From Pedosphaera sp. (lineage in GTDB: Bacteria; Verrucomicrobiota; Verrucomicrobiia; Limisphaerales; Pedosphaeraceae): a stretch of 46,034 nt of DNA. A model generated the notes under the pieces. The model was not told the DNA's origin. It made no database searches and saw only the letters and a list, made by a program, of their open reading frames with translations. This document shows, piece by piece, positions 26,034 to 34,868 of the stretch. Position 1 is the first letter of the stretch; every line of letters starts with the position of its first letter. Both the position numbers and the translations under genes were made by a program. Where the stretch lies: the NCBI GenBank assembly GCA_028293325.1, contig JAQGPA010000146.1, forward strand, positions 1 to 46,034. The letters run 5' to 3'.

Positions 26034-28076
26034 ATGCAAGTCACCTCGCTCTTAAGCCAGCAGCAACATGACCACGACCATCATGACCATGATCATGATG
26101 ACAAAGATTGCGCCTCCTGCGGCCATGATCACGAACACACGCCGGTGCGGCTGAAACAAACACTGGTCGGCGTCATCTTTGTGGTCAACGCCTTCGTGGT
26201 GGATTGGATTTTCACACAGGGCCAGACAGTCGCCAGCGCCAGCGCCATGATTGGTGCCATCATTTTGGGTTATCCGATCGTCTGGACCTCCGTCAAAGAC
26301 CTTCGCCGCGGTGTGCTTACGATTAACGAGCTGGTGGGCATTGCCGTGCTCGCGGCGTTTGCCTCGGGCGATTACAAGACCGCCGGTGTCGTGGCTTTCT
26401 TCATGTTGATGGGTGAAATCATTGAGACCCGCACCGCCGAGGGAGCGCGGCAATCCATTGAATCACTGATTAAACTGACTCCCACCAAGGCCCGCCGCAT
26501 CACGGCCAAGGGCGAGGAAGAAGTTGCCGCCAAGGATTTGGCGGTGGGTGATGTCATTCGCATTCGGCCAGGAGATAACGTGGCCGCGGACGGTATTATC
26601 CTGACCGGGCAAGGTTCGTTCAATCAGGCAACCATTACCGGTGAATCGCTGCCGGTGGATAAGAAGCCGGGCGATGAAGTGTTCGCTGGCACGCAGAATT
26701 TGACCGGGGCGCTGGAAATACGCGTGAGTCGCGCCGGCCAGGACACCACGCTGGGCAAGGTGCGCGAACTGATTTTGGCGGCGGAAAAAACCAAGCTGCC
26801 GATCATGCGCATCATTGATCAGTACATGGGCTTTTACACGCCATTCGTGCTGGTCCTCGGTGCGCTGGTTTGGGTGTTCACCCATGATTTAAGGCGCGTC
26901 ATCTCGGTGCTGGTGGTTTCCTGCCCGTGCGCTTTTATTTTGGCCACGCCCACGGCGATGGTGGCGGCGCTCTCCGCGGCGGCACGTCTCGGTATTTTAA
27001 TCAAGAACGTCGGTGACATTGAACTGGCGGCCAAGATTAACGCGTTTGTTTTCGACAAGACCGGCACGCTCACCACCGGCAAGCTGGCGGTCAGCCGCCT
27101 GGCTCCGCTGGGCGAAACGGCGCCGGCGGAATTGTTGCGCATCGCCGCCTCCGCGGAGAAATACAGCAATCATCCAACCGCCAAGGCGTTGGCACAGCTC
27201 GCCGGGGAAGCCGGTGTGCCGCTGGCTGAACCAAAGAATTTCACCGAAACCGCCGGTCGCGGCATCAAGGCGGACGTGGACGGCAAGACTATTCTCGTGG
27301 GACGCGCTCAATGGCTCAAAGACAACAGTATCACTGAGGATTTTCTCAAGGCAGTGGATTTGAACGAAACGGAAGGATTCAGCCTGCTGTTCGTCGCGCG
27401 CGATGGCAAATGCATCGGATGGGTTGGCTTGCAGGACCAAACCCGGACGGAGGCGAAGGAAGCGCTGGCCGAACTCAAGGAATGCGGCGTGCGGCGCATC
27501 GCCATGATTTCCGGTGACCGCCAGCCTGTGGCGACCCGCGTGGCGCGTGAAATTGGTTGCGAAGAAGTGGTGGGCGATTGCCTGCCGCAGAACAAGGTCG
27601 AATTTGTCCGCGCGATCAAGCTCAAGGGCTATCGCGTGGCCGTGGTGGGGGACGGCGTCAATGACGCTCCCGCGCTGGCCGCAGGGGACATCGGCATCGC
27701 GATGGGCGCGGCCGGCAGCGAAGTGGCCATTCACAGCGCGACCATTGCGCTGATGAACAATGATCTGCGCCGGTTGCCGTTCCTGGTAAAACTTTCGCGC
27801 AGCACGCGCCTGGTCATCAACCAGAATTTTCTGTTTGGCGTCGTCTTTATCATCGGCGGGCTCACGCTCGCGGCGTTTGGCTATATCAACCCGATTATTG
27901 CCGCCATCATGCATAATGCCGGTTCGTTGATTGTCATATTTAACAGCGCCCGCCTGGTGCGCAAGGGAGAGGAATTGGAGCATTATCAACCCGCAGCCAT
28001 TGAACCGGGAACGCCGGGACACAGTCAGAAACCTGAAGCCAAGGCGCAATTGGCGCCACAAATGGCATTAAGCTAA
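26034..28076 (+). CDS. P1B-type heavy-metal-transporting ATPase
   Basis: A 680-residue metal pump. The N-terminus has nine His within residues 12-35 plus a CASC pair, replacing the usual MxCxxC metal-binding domain. The core is complete: TGES (202-205), the transmembrane metal site SCPCAF (CPC at 297-299), phosphorylated Asp341 in DKTGTLT, the SNHP motif (His380), and GDGVNDAPAL. In the last helix the sequence is IMHNAGSLIVIFNSARL (HNAGS at 627-631), which matches neither the Cu signature (M..S) nor the Zn/Cd signature (Asp). Metal specificity therefore cannot be named. It is embedded in the SPFH cluster, 11 nt after an SPFH gene. Confidence 0.93.
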   Translation: MQVTSLLSQQQHDHDHHDHDHDDKDCASCGHDHEHTPVRLKQTLVGVIFVVNAFVVDWIFTQGQTVASASAMIGAIILGYPIVWTSVKDLRRGVLTINELVGIAVLAAFASGDYKTAGVVAFFMLMGEIIETRTAEGARQSIESLIKLTPTKARRITAKGEEEVAAKDLAVGDVIRIRPGDNVAADGIILTGQGSFNQATITGESLPVDKKPGDEVFAGTQNLTGALEIRVSRAGQDTTLGKVRELILAAEKTKLPIMRIIDQYMGFYTPFVLVLGALVWVFTHDLRRVISVLVVSCPCAFILATPTAMVAALSAAARLGILIKNVGDIELAAKINAFVFDKTGTLTTGKLAVSRLAPLGETAPAELLRIAASAEKYSNHPTAKALAQLAGEAGVPLAEPKNFTETAGRGIKADVDGKTILVGRAQWLKDNSITEDFLKAVDLNETEGFSLLFVARDGKCIGWVGLQDQTRTEAKEALAELKECGVRRIAMISGDRQPVATRVAREIGCEEVVGDCLPQNKVEFVRAIKLKGYRVAVVGDGVNDAPALAAGDIGIAMGAAGSEVAIHSATIALMNNDLRRLPFLVKLSRSTRLVINQNFLFGVVFIIGGLTLAAFGYINPIIAAIMHNAGSLIVIFNSARLVRKGEELEHYQPAAIEPGTPGHSQKPEAKAQLAPQMALS

Positions 28077-28175
28077 GCACTTGGCGGCCGCCTTGGTGCG
28101 GTAGATTATTTGCAACAGTGCCAGAATTGACATGAGCCCGATGGGGCGACAGATGGAATCATCCAAACATTGATT

Positions 28176-29399
28176 ATGCCCGCTCTTGAAAATCCGCAAT
28201 CCGAAGCCCGCAATGCGCCATCGCAGGAAGTAGTCATCGCGGTGCGCGGGTTGACCAAGGTGTTCAAGGACTTTTGGGGCCGCGCCAAGGCCCGCGCGGT
28301 GGATAATGTCGATTTCGAAGTCCGGCGTGGTGAAGTCTTCGGTCTCCTCGGGCCGAATGGTTCCGGCAAATCAACCACCGTTAAAATGCTGCTCGGCCTG
28401 CTCTATCCGACCAAGGGGCACATTGAGGTTTTTGGCCATTCACCGCGCCATGTGGCCACCAAGTCGCGCATCGGTTATCTGCCGGAAGAATCCTATCTTT
28501 ACCGCTATCTCAATTCGCACGAGACGCTGGACTTTTTCGGTAATCTCTTTCAATTGCCAGCCGGCGAACGGGACAAGCGCTCCGAACAATTGCTGGAAAT
28601 GGTCGGCTTGAGCCAGACGCGCACACGGGCCGTGGGGGAATTTTCCAAGGGCATGCAGCGCCGCATTGGTCTGGCCCAGGCGTTAATCAACGATCCCGAC
28701 CTGGTCATTCTCGATGAACCGACCGCCGGCCTGGATCCCATTGGCTGCCGTGAAGTGAAGGATTTGATTCTGGCCCTGGCGCGCCGCGGCAAGACGGTCA
28801 TCCTCAGCAGCCATTTGCTTTCCGACGTGGAGGATGTTTGCGATCGCGTGGTGATTTATTACGGGGGCAAAATTCAGGCGATGGGGACCTTGAAGGAGCT
28901 GCTTGCCACGCCGGATGCCGTGCGCATCACGAGCCCGGTGCTGCCACGTGAGACGATGGAGCGCGTCCTGGAAATAATTCGCAAGGATATCAGCGGGGAC
29001 AGGGTGCGCATTGATAATCCCACGCAGAACCTGGAGAGCTATTTTCTCGATGTGGTCCAAAAGGCCCGTCAGGCGGCGGAGCAAACCTCCGGCGCCACGT
29101 CCGGTCATCGTGTGGCGGCTTACCTGCGCGGAGACGCGGAAGCAAAGCCTACGGCGGACAAGGTCCTGGAACGCCTCACCGCGCCACAGGCTGCGCCGGC
29201 TACGGCCACGGCCAGCGCACCGGCAGCCGCAGCCCAACCCACCGAGGCTGTGGACAGCAAAAAGTTGGCCGCGCTTGCCCGTCCGCAGGAGCCTGCCGCG
29301 CCCGCACCTGCGCCCGCGCCGACCGATGTACAAACGCCAAAGGTTGATTTGGACAAGGCAAACGAGAAGCTTTCATCGCTCCTTGGGAAACCTAAATGA
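28176..29399 (+). CDS. ABC transporter ATP-binding protein with long Ala/Pro-rich tail
   Basis: A 407-residue ATPase numbered from ATG 28176; a TTG 6 nt upstream is possible. Residues ~20-240 are a complete ABC domain: Walker A GPNGSGKST (59-67), Q-loop YLPEESYLYRYL, signature FSKGMQRRIGLAQ, Walker B LVILDEPTAGLDP and switch His213 in SSHLLSDVED. The last ~100 residues are low-complexity Ala/Pro (APAAAAQPTEA, APAPAPAPTD), ending in a short charged helix (KVDLDKANEKLSSLLGK). Only one ATPase is encoded for two permeases in the cluster (21071 and 29483), so it may serve both. It follows the metal ATPase by 99 nt. Confidence 0.9.
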   Translation: MPALENPQSEARNAPSQEVVIAVRGLTKVFKDFWGRAKARAVDNVDFEVRRGEVFGLLGPNGSGKSTTVKMLLGLLYPTKGHIEVFGHSPRHVATKSRIGYLPEESYLYRYLNSHETLDFFGNLFQLPAGERDKRSEQLLEMVGLSQTRTRAVGEFSKGMQRRIGLAQALINDPDLVILDEPTAGLDPIGCREVKDLILALARRGKTVILSSHLLSDVEDVCDRVVIYYGGKIQAMGTLKELLATPDAVRITSPVLPRETMERVLEIIRKDISGDRVRIDNPTQNLESYFLDVVQKARQAAEQTSGATSGHRVAAYLRGDAEAKPTADKVLERLTAPQAAPATATASAPAAAAQPTEAVDSKKLAALARPQEPAAPAPAPAPTDVQTPKVDLDKANEKLSSLLGKPK

Positions 29400-29482
29400 G
29401 GGCCATGTATTACCCGATGCTTCAATTAATATCGTTGTTTTCCGGAATCTTCGGCACCAGCGCGGAACGGGTTGGCTAGATC

Positions 29483-30868
29483 ATGCAGCAAATTTTTGCC
29501 ATCGTTGGTTTGACCTGGAAGGCGGCATTTCGATATCGGCTGTTCTGGGTGTTGACGTGTCTGCTGTTGGGCGCGGTCGTGGGTTTGCCGTTGCTGCTCA
29601 AGGATGATGGGACCGCTGAGGGATTCACGCAGATTTTATTGACTTACACCCTCAGCGCGGTGACCGGCATTCTCGGCATGTGTACGCTTTGGCTGGCGTG
29701 CGGCACGCTCGCGCGCGACATCGAAGAATGCCAGTTGCAAATGGTGGTCGTAAAACCGATCGCCCGCTGGCAAATCTGGCTGGGCAAATGGCTGGGCCTG
29801 CTCTCCCTCAATGTCGTGCTGCTGACGGTCGCCGGAGTGAGCATTTACTGTTTGTTGGAATGGCGCGCCAAACGGCTGCCGGAAGACCAGCAGGTGCGGT
29901 TGAAACAAGAGGTGCTGGTCGCGCGCGCCTCGGTCAAAGCGGATAATCTGGACCCGATGATCGACGCCGAGACCGAACGGCGCTTCCAGGAACGGTTGAA
30001 AAAGAATGGCCTGAAGGACGTGAATCCCGAGATCATACGCAAACAGTTGCGGGAACAGATCAAGGCGGAGTTGCAAGTCGTGGGGCCGGGCGAGGTTCGC
30101 CCGTGGGTTATTCATTTGGCATCGGTGAAGGAGAGCTTGAAAAACCAGCCGCTCTCTCTGCGAATAAAGTTTAACGCGGCCAATGGGAGCTCGTCCGGAA
30201 CCTTCTATGCCGAGTGGGCAGTGGGCGCGCCGCCGACGATCCGGCCCTGGACCAGTGAAGTGATGAGCCTGGCGCCGGACACCACCCATGATATTCCCAT
30301 TCCCGCCAATATGTTTGATGAAAAGGGCGACCTGACCGTCATGTTTCACAATCCGAATGGCACCGCGCTATTGTTCCCGCTCGATGAAGGCATGGAGGTG
30401 TTGTATCGCGAGGGCGGTTTCGAGTTAAACTTTATTCGTGGTCTGGGCATCATTCTTTGCTGGTTGGCGCTGCTGGCCACGCTCGGCCTGGCGTCGGCAA
30501 GCTATCTCTCGTTTCCGGTGGCGGCCTTCTTTTCGCTCGCCATTTTGACGATGGTTTTTTCCAGCGGCACGCTTTCCAACGTGGTGGCGGAAGGAACCGT
30601 TACGGGCATGGATCAGGAAACGGGTGCGGTGGTTCACTCCATGGTGGACCCGGTTGCGGTGCCGATGTTTCGCGGCCTGCTCAACATTATTCAAGTCGTG
30701 CAGCAATTCTCGCCCATTGACGCGTTGAGCAGCGGACGCAGCATCACCTGGACGCAACTCGGTCAGGCGGCGGTGCAAATTGTTCTCCTGATGGGCGGCT
30801 TCATTGGGTTGATCGGGGTCTTTATTTTCAGCCGGCGCGAGTTGGCCACGGCGCAGGGGACGAATTAA
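29483..30868 (+). CDS. ABC-2 type permease with large extracytoplasmic domain
   Basis: A 461-residue membrane protein. The N-terminal helix (LTWKAAFRYRLFWVLTCLLL) and the loop ARDIEECQLQMVVVKPIARW, then QIWLGKWLGLLSL, show the same NosY-like family as the permease at 21071. Between membrane helices near residues 110-130 and 310-330 lies a ~180-residue hydrophilic domain, first helical and charged (LKQEVLVARASVKADNLDPM), then beta-rich. This domain is absent from the first permease and could bind an envelope partner. The gene is 83 nt after the ATPase gene and 4 nt before the next gene. Confidence 0.85.
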   Translation: MQQIFAIVGLTWKAAFRYRLFWVLTCLLLGAVVGLPLLLKDDGTAEGFTQILLTYTLSAVTGILGMCTLWLACGTLARDIEECQLQMVVVKPIARWQIWLGKWLGLLSLNVVLLTVAGVSIYCLLEWRAKRLPEDQQVRLKQEVLVARASVKADNLDPMIDAETERRFQERLKKNGLKDVNPEIIRKQLREQIKAELQVVGPGEVRPWVIHLASVKESLKNQPLSLRIKFNAANGSSSGTFYAEWAVGAPPTIRPWTSEVMSLAPDTTHDIPIPANMFDEKGDLTVMFHNPNGTALLFPLDEGMEVLYREGGFELNFIRGLGIILCWLALLATLGLASASYLSFPVAAFFSLAILTMVFSSGTLSNVVAEGTVTGMDQETGAVVHSMVDPVAVPMFRGLLNIIQVVQQFSPIDALSSGRSITWTQLGQAAVQIVLLMGGFIGLIGVFIFSRRELATAQGTN

Positions 30869-30872
30869 ACCG

Positions 30873-32363
30873 ATGAGCGCCAAACTATACAAATCGCTGT
30901 TGGGCGTCATTGCCCTGATATTGATGGGTGGCGTCTCCGTGGTGGAGCGCAGCCTGAATCATGAGCGCGAGGAGTTGGGCCTGACCCGGTACACGGAACT
31001 CAAAGGCGCGCCGCCGGTGCTGGCCTTGACGACCGTGGCGCTGGGCGGTTTTCGCGGACTGATCTCCAATGCGCTCTGGATTCGCGCCAACGACCTGCAG
31101 GAGGAGGGCAAATATTTCGAGATGGTGCAATTGGCCGACTGGATCACCAAGCTGGAACCGCATTTTACCCAGGTCTGGCTCGTGCAGGGCTGGAACATGG
31201 CCTACAACATCTCCGTCAAGTTCAAGGATGCGCCCGACCGCTGGCGCTGGGTGCAGCGCGGCATCGAATTGCTGCGCGACCAGGGTTTGCAATACAACCC
31301 CAACGATGTCCTGATTCACCGCGAGTTGGCGTGGTTCTTCCAGCATAAAATGGGGGCGAATCTCGACGATGCCAATTTGTATTACAAGCAGATGTGGGCC
31401 AATGAAATGTCCAAGATTTTCGGCATGGACCCACCCAATTGGGAGGCGTTGATTCATCCCAAGACGCAGGATGAAATAGCGCGCGCCACGCTGCTCAAGG
31501 AAAAATTCAAGATGGATCCTGAGTTCATGAAGATGGTGGATGAAAAAAATGGTCCATTGGAATGGCGGCTGCCGGAAGCGCATGCCATTTACTGGGCCGA
31601 GCAGGGACTGGCTGCGGCTAAAAGGAATGAACGCAAGACCGAACCGGAGGATCTGATCACGTTGCGCCGGGTCGTCTATCAGTCAATGCAATTGAGCGTG
31701 CAACGCGGACGGTTGGTGGCGAACAAGGCGGACAAGCAATTCGAGTTTGGCCCCAACCTGGCCATCGTCCAAAAGACCAGTGCGGCTTATGAGCGGGCGA
31801 TGGACGAAGACCCCAAAAACCGCGACCACATCGAGACGGCGCATCGCAATCTGCTCCGGGACGTGGTTTATCTGCTTTATACGCACAACCGTCTGGCCGA
31901 CGCGGCGCAGTGGTTCAAATATTTGGGTGAAAAATATCCGAACAAGGGGTTGATCGATGGCGATGCCAGTTCAGTGCCCCGGAACATCACACTTGATGAT
32001 TACGCCTTGCGCCGCATCCAGGGGGAAACGGAGGATATGAACCAGGACAAGACCATCGCTTTATTGGAAGGCTTGGTACGGACCGCTCTGCTCAGCCAGG
32101 CCGTGGGTGAGGAGGACAGATATATCGGGTACGACCTCCTGGCGCGCAAGGTTTGGGAGCGATACATGTCCAAGATGACCAGCCCGGAAGATTTGGTTCG
32201 GCGACCCATACCTCCGCTCCCAACCATCCGGCAGGATGTGTTGCAACGCCTGTTGGACGATGAGCTTTCTCCTGAGCTGGCCGCGCAACTGCGCACGGCC
32301 CGTGGCATGCCCATGCCGACGGCTACGACCAACGCGCCCGCCATCGAACCCGCCAAGCAGTAA
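30873..32363 (+). CDS. Membrane-anchored helical (TPR-like) protein of unknown function
   Basis: A 496-residue protein with one N-terminal membrane helix (residues ~8-25), so most of it should lie outside the cytoplasm. The rest is helical, with TPR-like pairs (YFEMVQLADWITKLEPHFTQ, VWLVQGWNMAYNISVKF, then WRWVQRGIELLRDQGLQYNP) and many Trp residues. The C-terminal region is helical and ends in a Pro/Ala/Thr tail. I recognise no named family. It starts 4 nt after the ABC permease stop, so it is probably a functional partner, perhaps a periplasmic adaptor of the transporter. Confidence 0.75.
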   Translation: MSAKLYKSLLGVIALILMGGVSVVERSLNHEREELGLTRYTELKGAPPVLALTTVALGGFRGLISNALWIRANDLQEEGKYFEMVQLADWITKLEPHFTQVWLVQGWNMAYNISVKFKDAPDRWRWVQRGIELLRDQGLQYNPNDVLIHRELAWFFQHKMGANLDDANLYYKQMWANEMSKIFGMDPPNWEALIHPKTQDEIARATLLKEKFKMDPEFMKMVDEKNGPLEWRLPEAHAIYWAEQGLAAAKRNERKTEPEDLITLRRVVYQSMQLSVQRGRLVANKADKQFEFGPNLAIVQKTSAAYERAMDEDPKNRDHIETAHRNLLRDVVYLLYTHNRLADAAQWFKYLGEKYPNKGLIDGDASSVPRNITLDDYALRRIQGETEDMNQDKTIALLEGLVRTALLSQAVGEEDRYIGYDLLARKVWERYMSKMTSPEDLVRRPIPPLPTIRQDVLQRLLDDELSPELAAQLRTARGMPMPTATTNAPAIEPAKQ

Positions 32364-32462
32364 ATCGTTCCCGCTGGGGCATTGTCCGGTGTGTGCGGTC
32401 CCAAAATCGTCTTTTCGGGGGTTGCGCGCATACAGGGGCATCACTTACTCTATACATTCTTG

Positions 32463-34151
32463 ATGAAAAAAAGCAGTCGTTCCATTGAGCGCCCGGTGCG
32501 CGTCGGTTTGATCTCCCTTGGTTGTGCCAAAAACCTGGTTGATGCGGAGATCATGCTTGGCTCGCTCATGAAAGGCGGGGTTGAGATCACGAATGATGCC
32601 GAACAGGCGGATGTCGTGATTGTTAACACCTGCTCGTTTATCGATTCAGCGCAGGAGGAGAGCGTGGATGCCATTCTCCAGTCGGTGGAATTGCGCGAAG
32701 CCCGGAATCGTGGCCAGGGGCTCATTGTTTCCGGCTGCCTGCCCCAGCGCTTTCGCGAGGAACTGCCCAAGTTGCTGCCGGAAGTGGATGCCTTCATGGG
32801 CATCGATCAAGTGGCGCAGGTGACGGAAATCGTGCAACAGGCTCTGGTGCACCGCGAGGAGCGGCTGAAAAACCCAAAGGCCAAAGCGCAGAGCGCGAAG
32901 TCATCCATTGTTGGCCGCTTTGCCGAGGTGGACAAGGCACGGGGCGTCACCAGCCACGAAGAAGAAGAGAATCTGCGCGGCACGGAAAAATTTGGCAAAA
33001 CCAAAACCGTGGTGGCGACTCAGGCCGCCGCCGGCGCTCAACCGGTGATGAACGTCAACGCGCGCCCGGTTTATATTCCGGATTTTGCGACGCCCCGGTT
33101 TCGGCTCACGCCCCGGCATTTTGCATACGTTAAAATTGCGGAGGGCTGCAATCATCCGTGCAGTTTTTGCATCATTCCGCGCATGCGCGGGACGCACCGC
33201 AGCCGTGTGCAAGGCGACATCGTGCAGGAGGCGCGGCAGTTGATCGCCGATGGAGTGAAGGAACTGAATCTGATTTCCCAGGACTCAACCTACTACGGAC
33301 TCGACCTGCGCCCCAGCCATAGCCGGAACATTGCGTCACCCGAAAAATTTAATGCCGCCGCGAAGGCGTTGCCGGCGGATGCCACCACGCTCTGCACCTT
33401 GTTGCGCGAATTAAACGCGATCCCGGGCGATTTTTGGATTCGCTTGCTCTACACTCATCCGGCGCATTGGACGGAGGAATTGATTCGGACGATTGCTGAG
33501 TGCCCCAAGGTGGCGCGGTACGTGGACATGCCCTTGCAGCATATCCATGAAAGCATGCTGGAACGGATGCGGCGCGAAACTTCACAGCAATACATCGTGG
33601 ACCTCGTGGCCAACATCCGCGCGGGCATTCCAGGCATCGCGTTGCGGACCACATTTATTGTCGGTTTTCCGGGCGAGACAGAGGCTTATTTCAAGAGCCT
33701 GCTGGATTTCATTCGCGACACGAAATTTGAGCGCATGGGCGTTTTCACATATTCGCAGGAGGAGGGAACGCGTGCGGGGCGAATGGAGGGGCAAATTTCG
33801 GACAAGATCAAGCGGCAGCGCCGGGAACAGGCCATGGCCGCCCAACTCAAAGTGGCCCGGCACGTGGCGGAATCATTTGTAGGACGCGAATTCAAAGTGC
33901 TGGTCGAAAGTGAAGCCAGCGCCAAGGAATTGCAGAATGCGAACATCAGTTCCTGGGAGCATGGGCTCATACGCGGCTCGGATAAACACACCAGCCAGCT
34001 TAAGGGCCGTTATCTGGTGGCGCGCGGCGAAGCCGATGCGCCGGATATTGACGGGCGGGTTTATATTCGCGGACACCTGCCGCTGGGCGAATTTGCCCAG
34101 GTCAGGATTGTGGGCCACACTGACTACGATTTAATAGCCGAGCCAGTGTAA
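32463..34151 (+). CDS. rimO: Ribosomal protein S12 methylthiotransferase RimO (enlarged)
   Basis: A 562-residue radical-SAM enzyme that methylthiolates Asp88 of ribosomal protein S12. ATG 32463 is chosen because the RimO N-terminus follows; the open frame upstream is unrelated. The first cluster uses Cys21 (ISLGCAKNLVDAE), Cys57 (NTCSFID) and Cys92 (SGCLPQ). The radical-SAM motif is GCNHPCSFC (229-236), and a TRAM domain forms the C-terminus. Typical RimO is ~440 residues. The excess lies mainly at ~135-200, a Lys/Glu/Ala-rich linker before the radical-SAM domain, and at ~283-306. Cluster residues are intact, so it is likely active. Confidence 0.93.
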   Translation: MKKSSRSIERPVRVGLISLGCAKNLVDAEIMLGSLMKGGVEITNDAEQADVVIVNTCSFIDSAQEESVDAILQSVELREARNRGQGLIVSGCLPQRFREELPKLLPEVDAFMGIDQVAQVTEIVQQALVHREERLKNPKAKAQSAKSSIVGRFAEVDKARGVTSHEEEENLRGTEKFGKTKTVVATQAAAGAQPVMNVNARPVYIPDFATPRFRLTPRHFAYVKIAEGCNHPCSFCIIPRMRGTHRSRVQGDIVQEARQLIADGVKELNLISQDSTYYGLDLRPSHSRNIASPEKFNAAAKALPADATTLCTLLRELNAIPGDFWIRLLYTHPAHWTEELIRTIAECPKVARYVDMPLQHIHESMLERMRRETSQQYIVDLVANIRAGIPGIALRTTFIVGFPGETEAYFKSLLDFIRDTKFERMGVFTYSQEEGTRAGRMEGQISDKIKRQRREQAMAAQLKVARHVAESFVGREFKVLVESEASAKELQNANISSWEHGLIRGSDKHTSQLKGRYLVARGEADAPDIDGRVYIRGHLPLGEFAQVRIVGHTDYDLIAEPV

Positions 34152-34244
34152 TGATGGTGTTGCGATTTATTTCCCCGAGGGTTGACCACCCCCGCCATTT
34201 GCGGCTTTAATTCGACCATCTCGATTTCGTGATTTAACATCAGC

Positions 34245-34835
34245 ATGAATTTGCCCAATAAACTGACCGTCTCACGGTTTGCGCTCACCGTTGCCTTTCT
34301 GGCGGTCATGTTTTCCGAAGTTCGCTTTCACGAAACCATTGCGCTGGTTCTTTTCAGCCTGGCAAGCCTGACCGATTATTTCGACGGCAAGATTGCCCGG
34401 CAGCACAAGCTCATCACCAACTTCGGCATCCTGATGGACCCGCTGGCGGACAAGATATTGGTCTGCTCGGCGTTCATCGCCTTCGTGGGTCTCAAATGGA
34501 TTCCGGCCTGGATGGTGGTGGTAATTGTGGCGCGGGAACTCGCGATAACCGGGCTGCGCCTGCTGGCGGCCTCCAAGAACATGGTGCTGGCGGCGGAAGG
34601 GTTTGGCAAACACAAGACCATCTCGCAAATCGTGGCCATCATTTCCATTTTGGTTTATCACAGTTATAAAGAGTGGGGCAGCTTTGGAACTGCGATTTTT
34701 GGATTTAATTTGATTTGGGGGCCATGGATCACATGGTTTGAGCCGCTGGCAATCTGGGTGGCCGTGACACTGACAATTTTCTCCGGGGTGCTCTACCTTT
34801 GGCGCAACCGGCAGCTTTATCTTCAGGATTTGTAA
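34245..34835 (+). CDS. pgsA: CDP-diacylglycerol-glycerol-3-phosphate 3-phosphatidyltransferase
   Basis: A 196-residue membrane enzyme making phosphatidylglycerol phosphate. The CDP-alcohol phosphotransferase motif is complete: D44xxDG48xxAR52, then eight residues, G61xxxD65xxxD69 (within DYFDGKIARQHK and GILMDPLADK). The start MNLPNKLTVSRFAL is typical of PgsA. About five membrane helices are expected. The next gene, 33 nt downstream, encodes the phosphatase for the following step, so the two act in sequence in acidic phospholipid synthesis. Confidence 0.95.
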   Translation: MNLPNKLTVSRFALTVAFLAVMFSEVRFHETIALVLFSLASLTDYFDGKIARQHKLITNFGILMDPLADKILVCSAFIAFVGLKWIPAWMVVVIVARELAITGLRLLAASKNMVLAAEGFGKHKTISQIVAIISILVYHSYKEWGSFGTAIFGFNLIWGPWITWFEPLAIWVAVTLTIFSGVLYLWRNRQLYLQDL

Positions 34836-34868
34836 GCCTGGCTCTGTAAACCAACGCTACGGAGGCAC

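Noticed and set aside
26997..28061. 354-codon open frame on the minus strand
   Set aside because: Antisense to the metal ATPase, with no motif and no ribosome-binding site.
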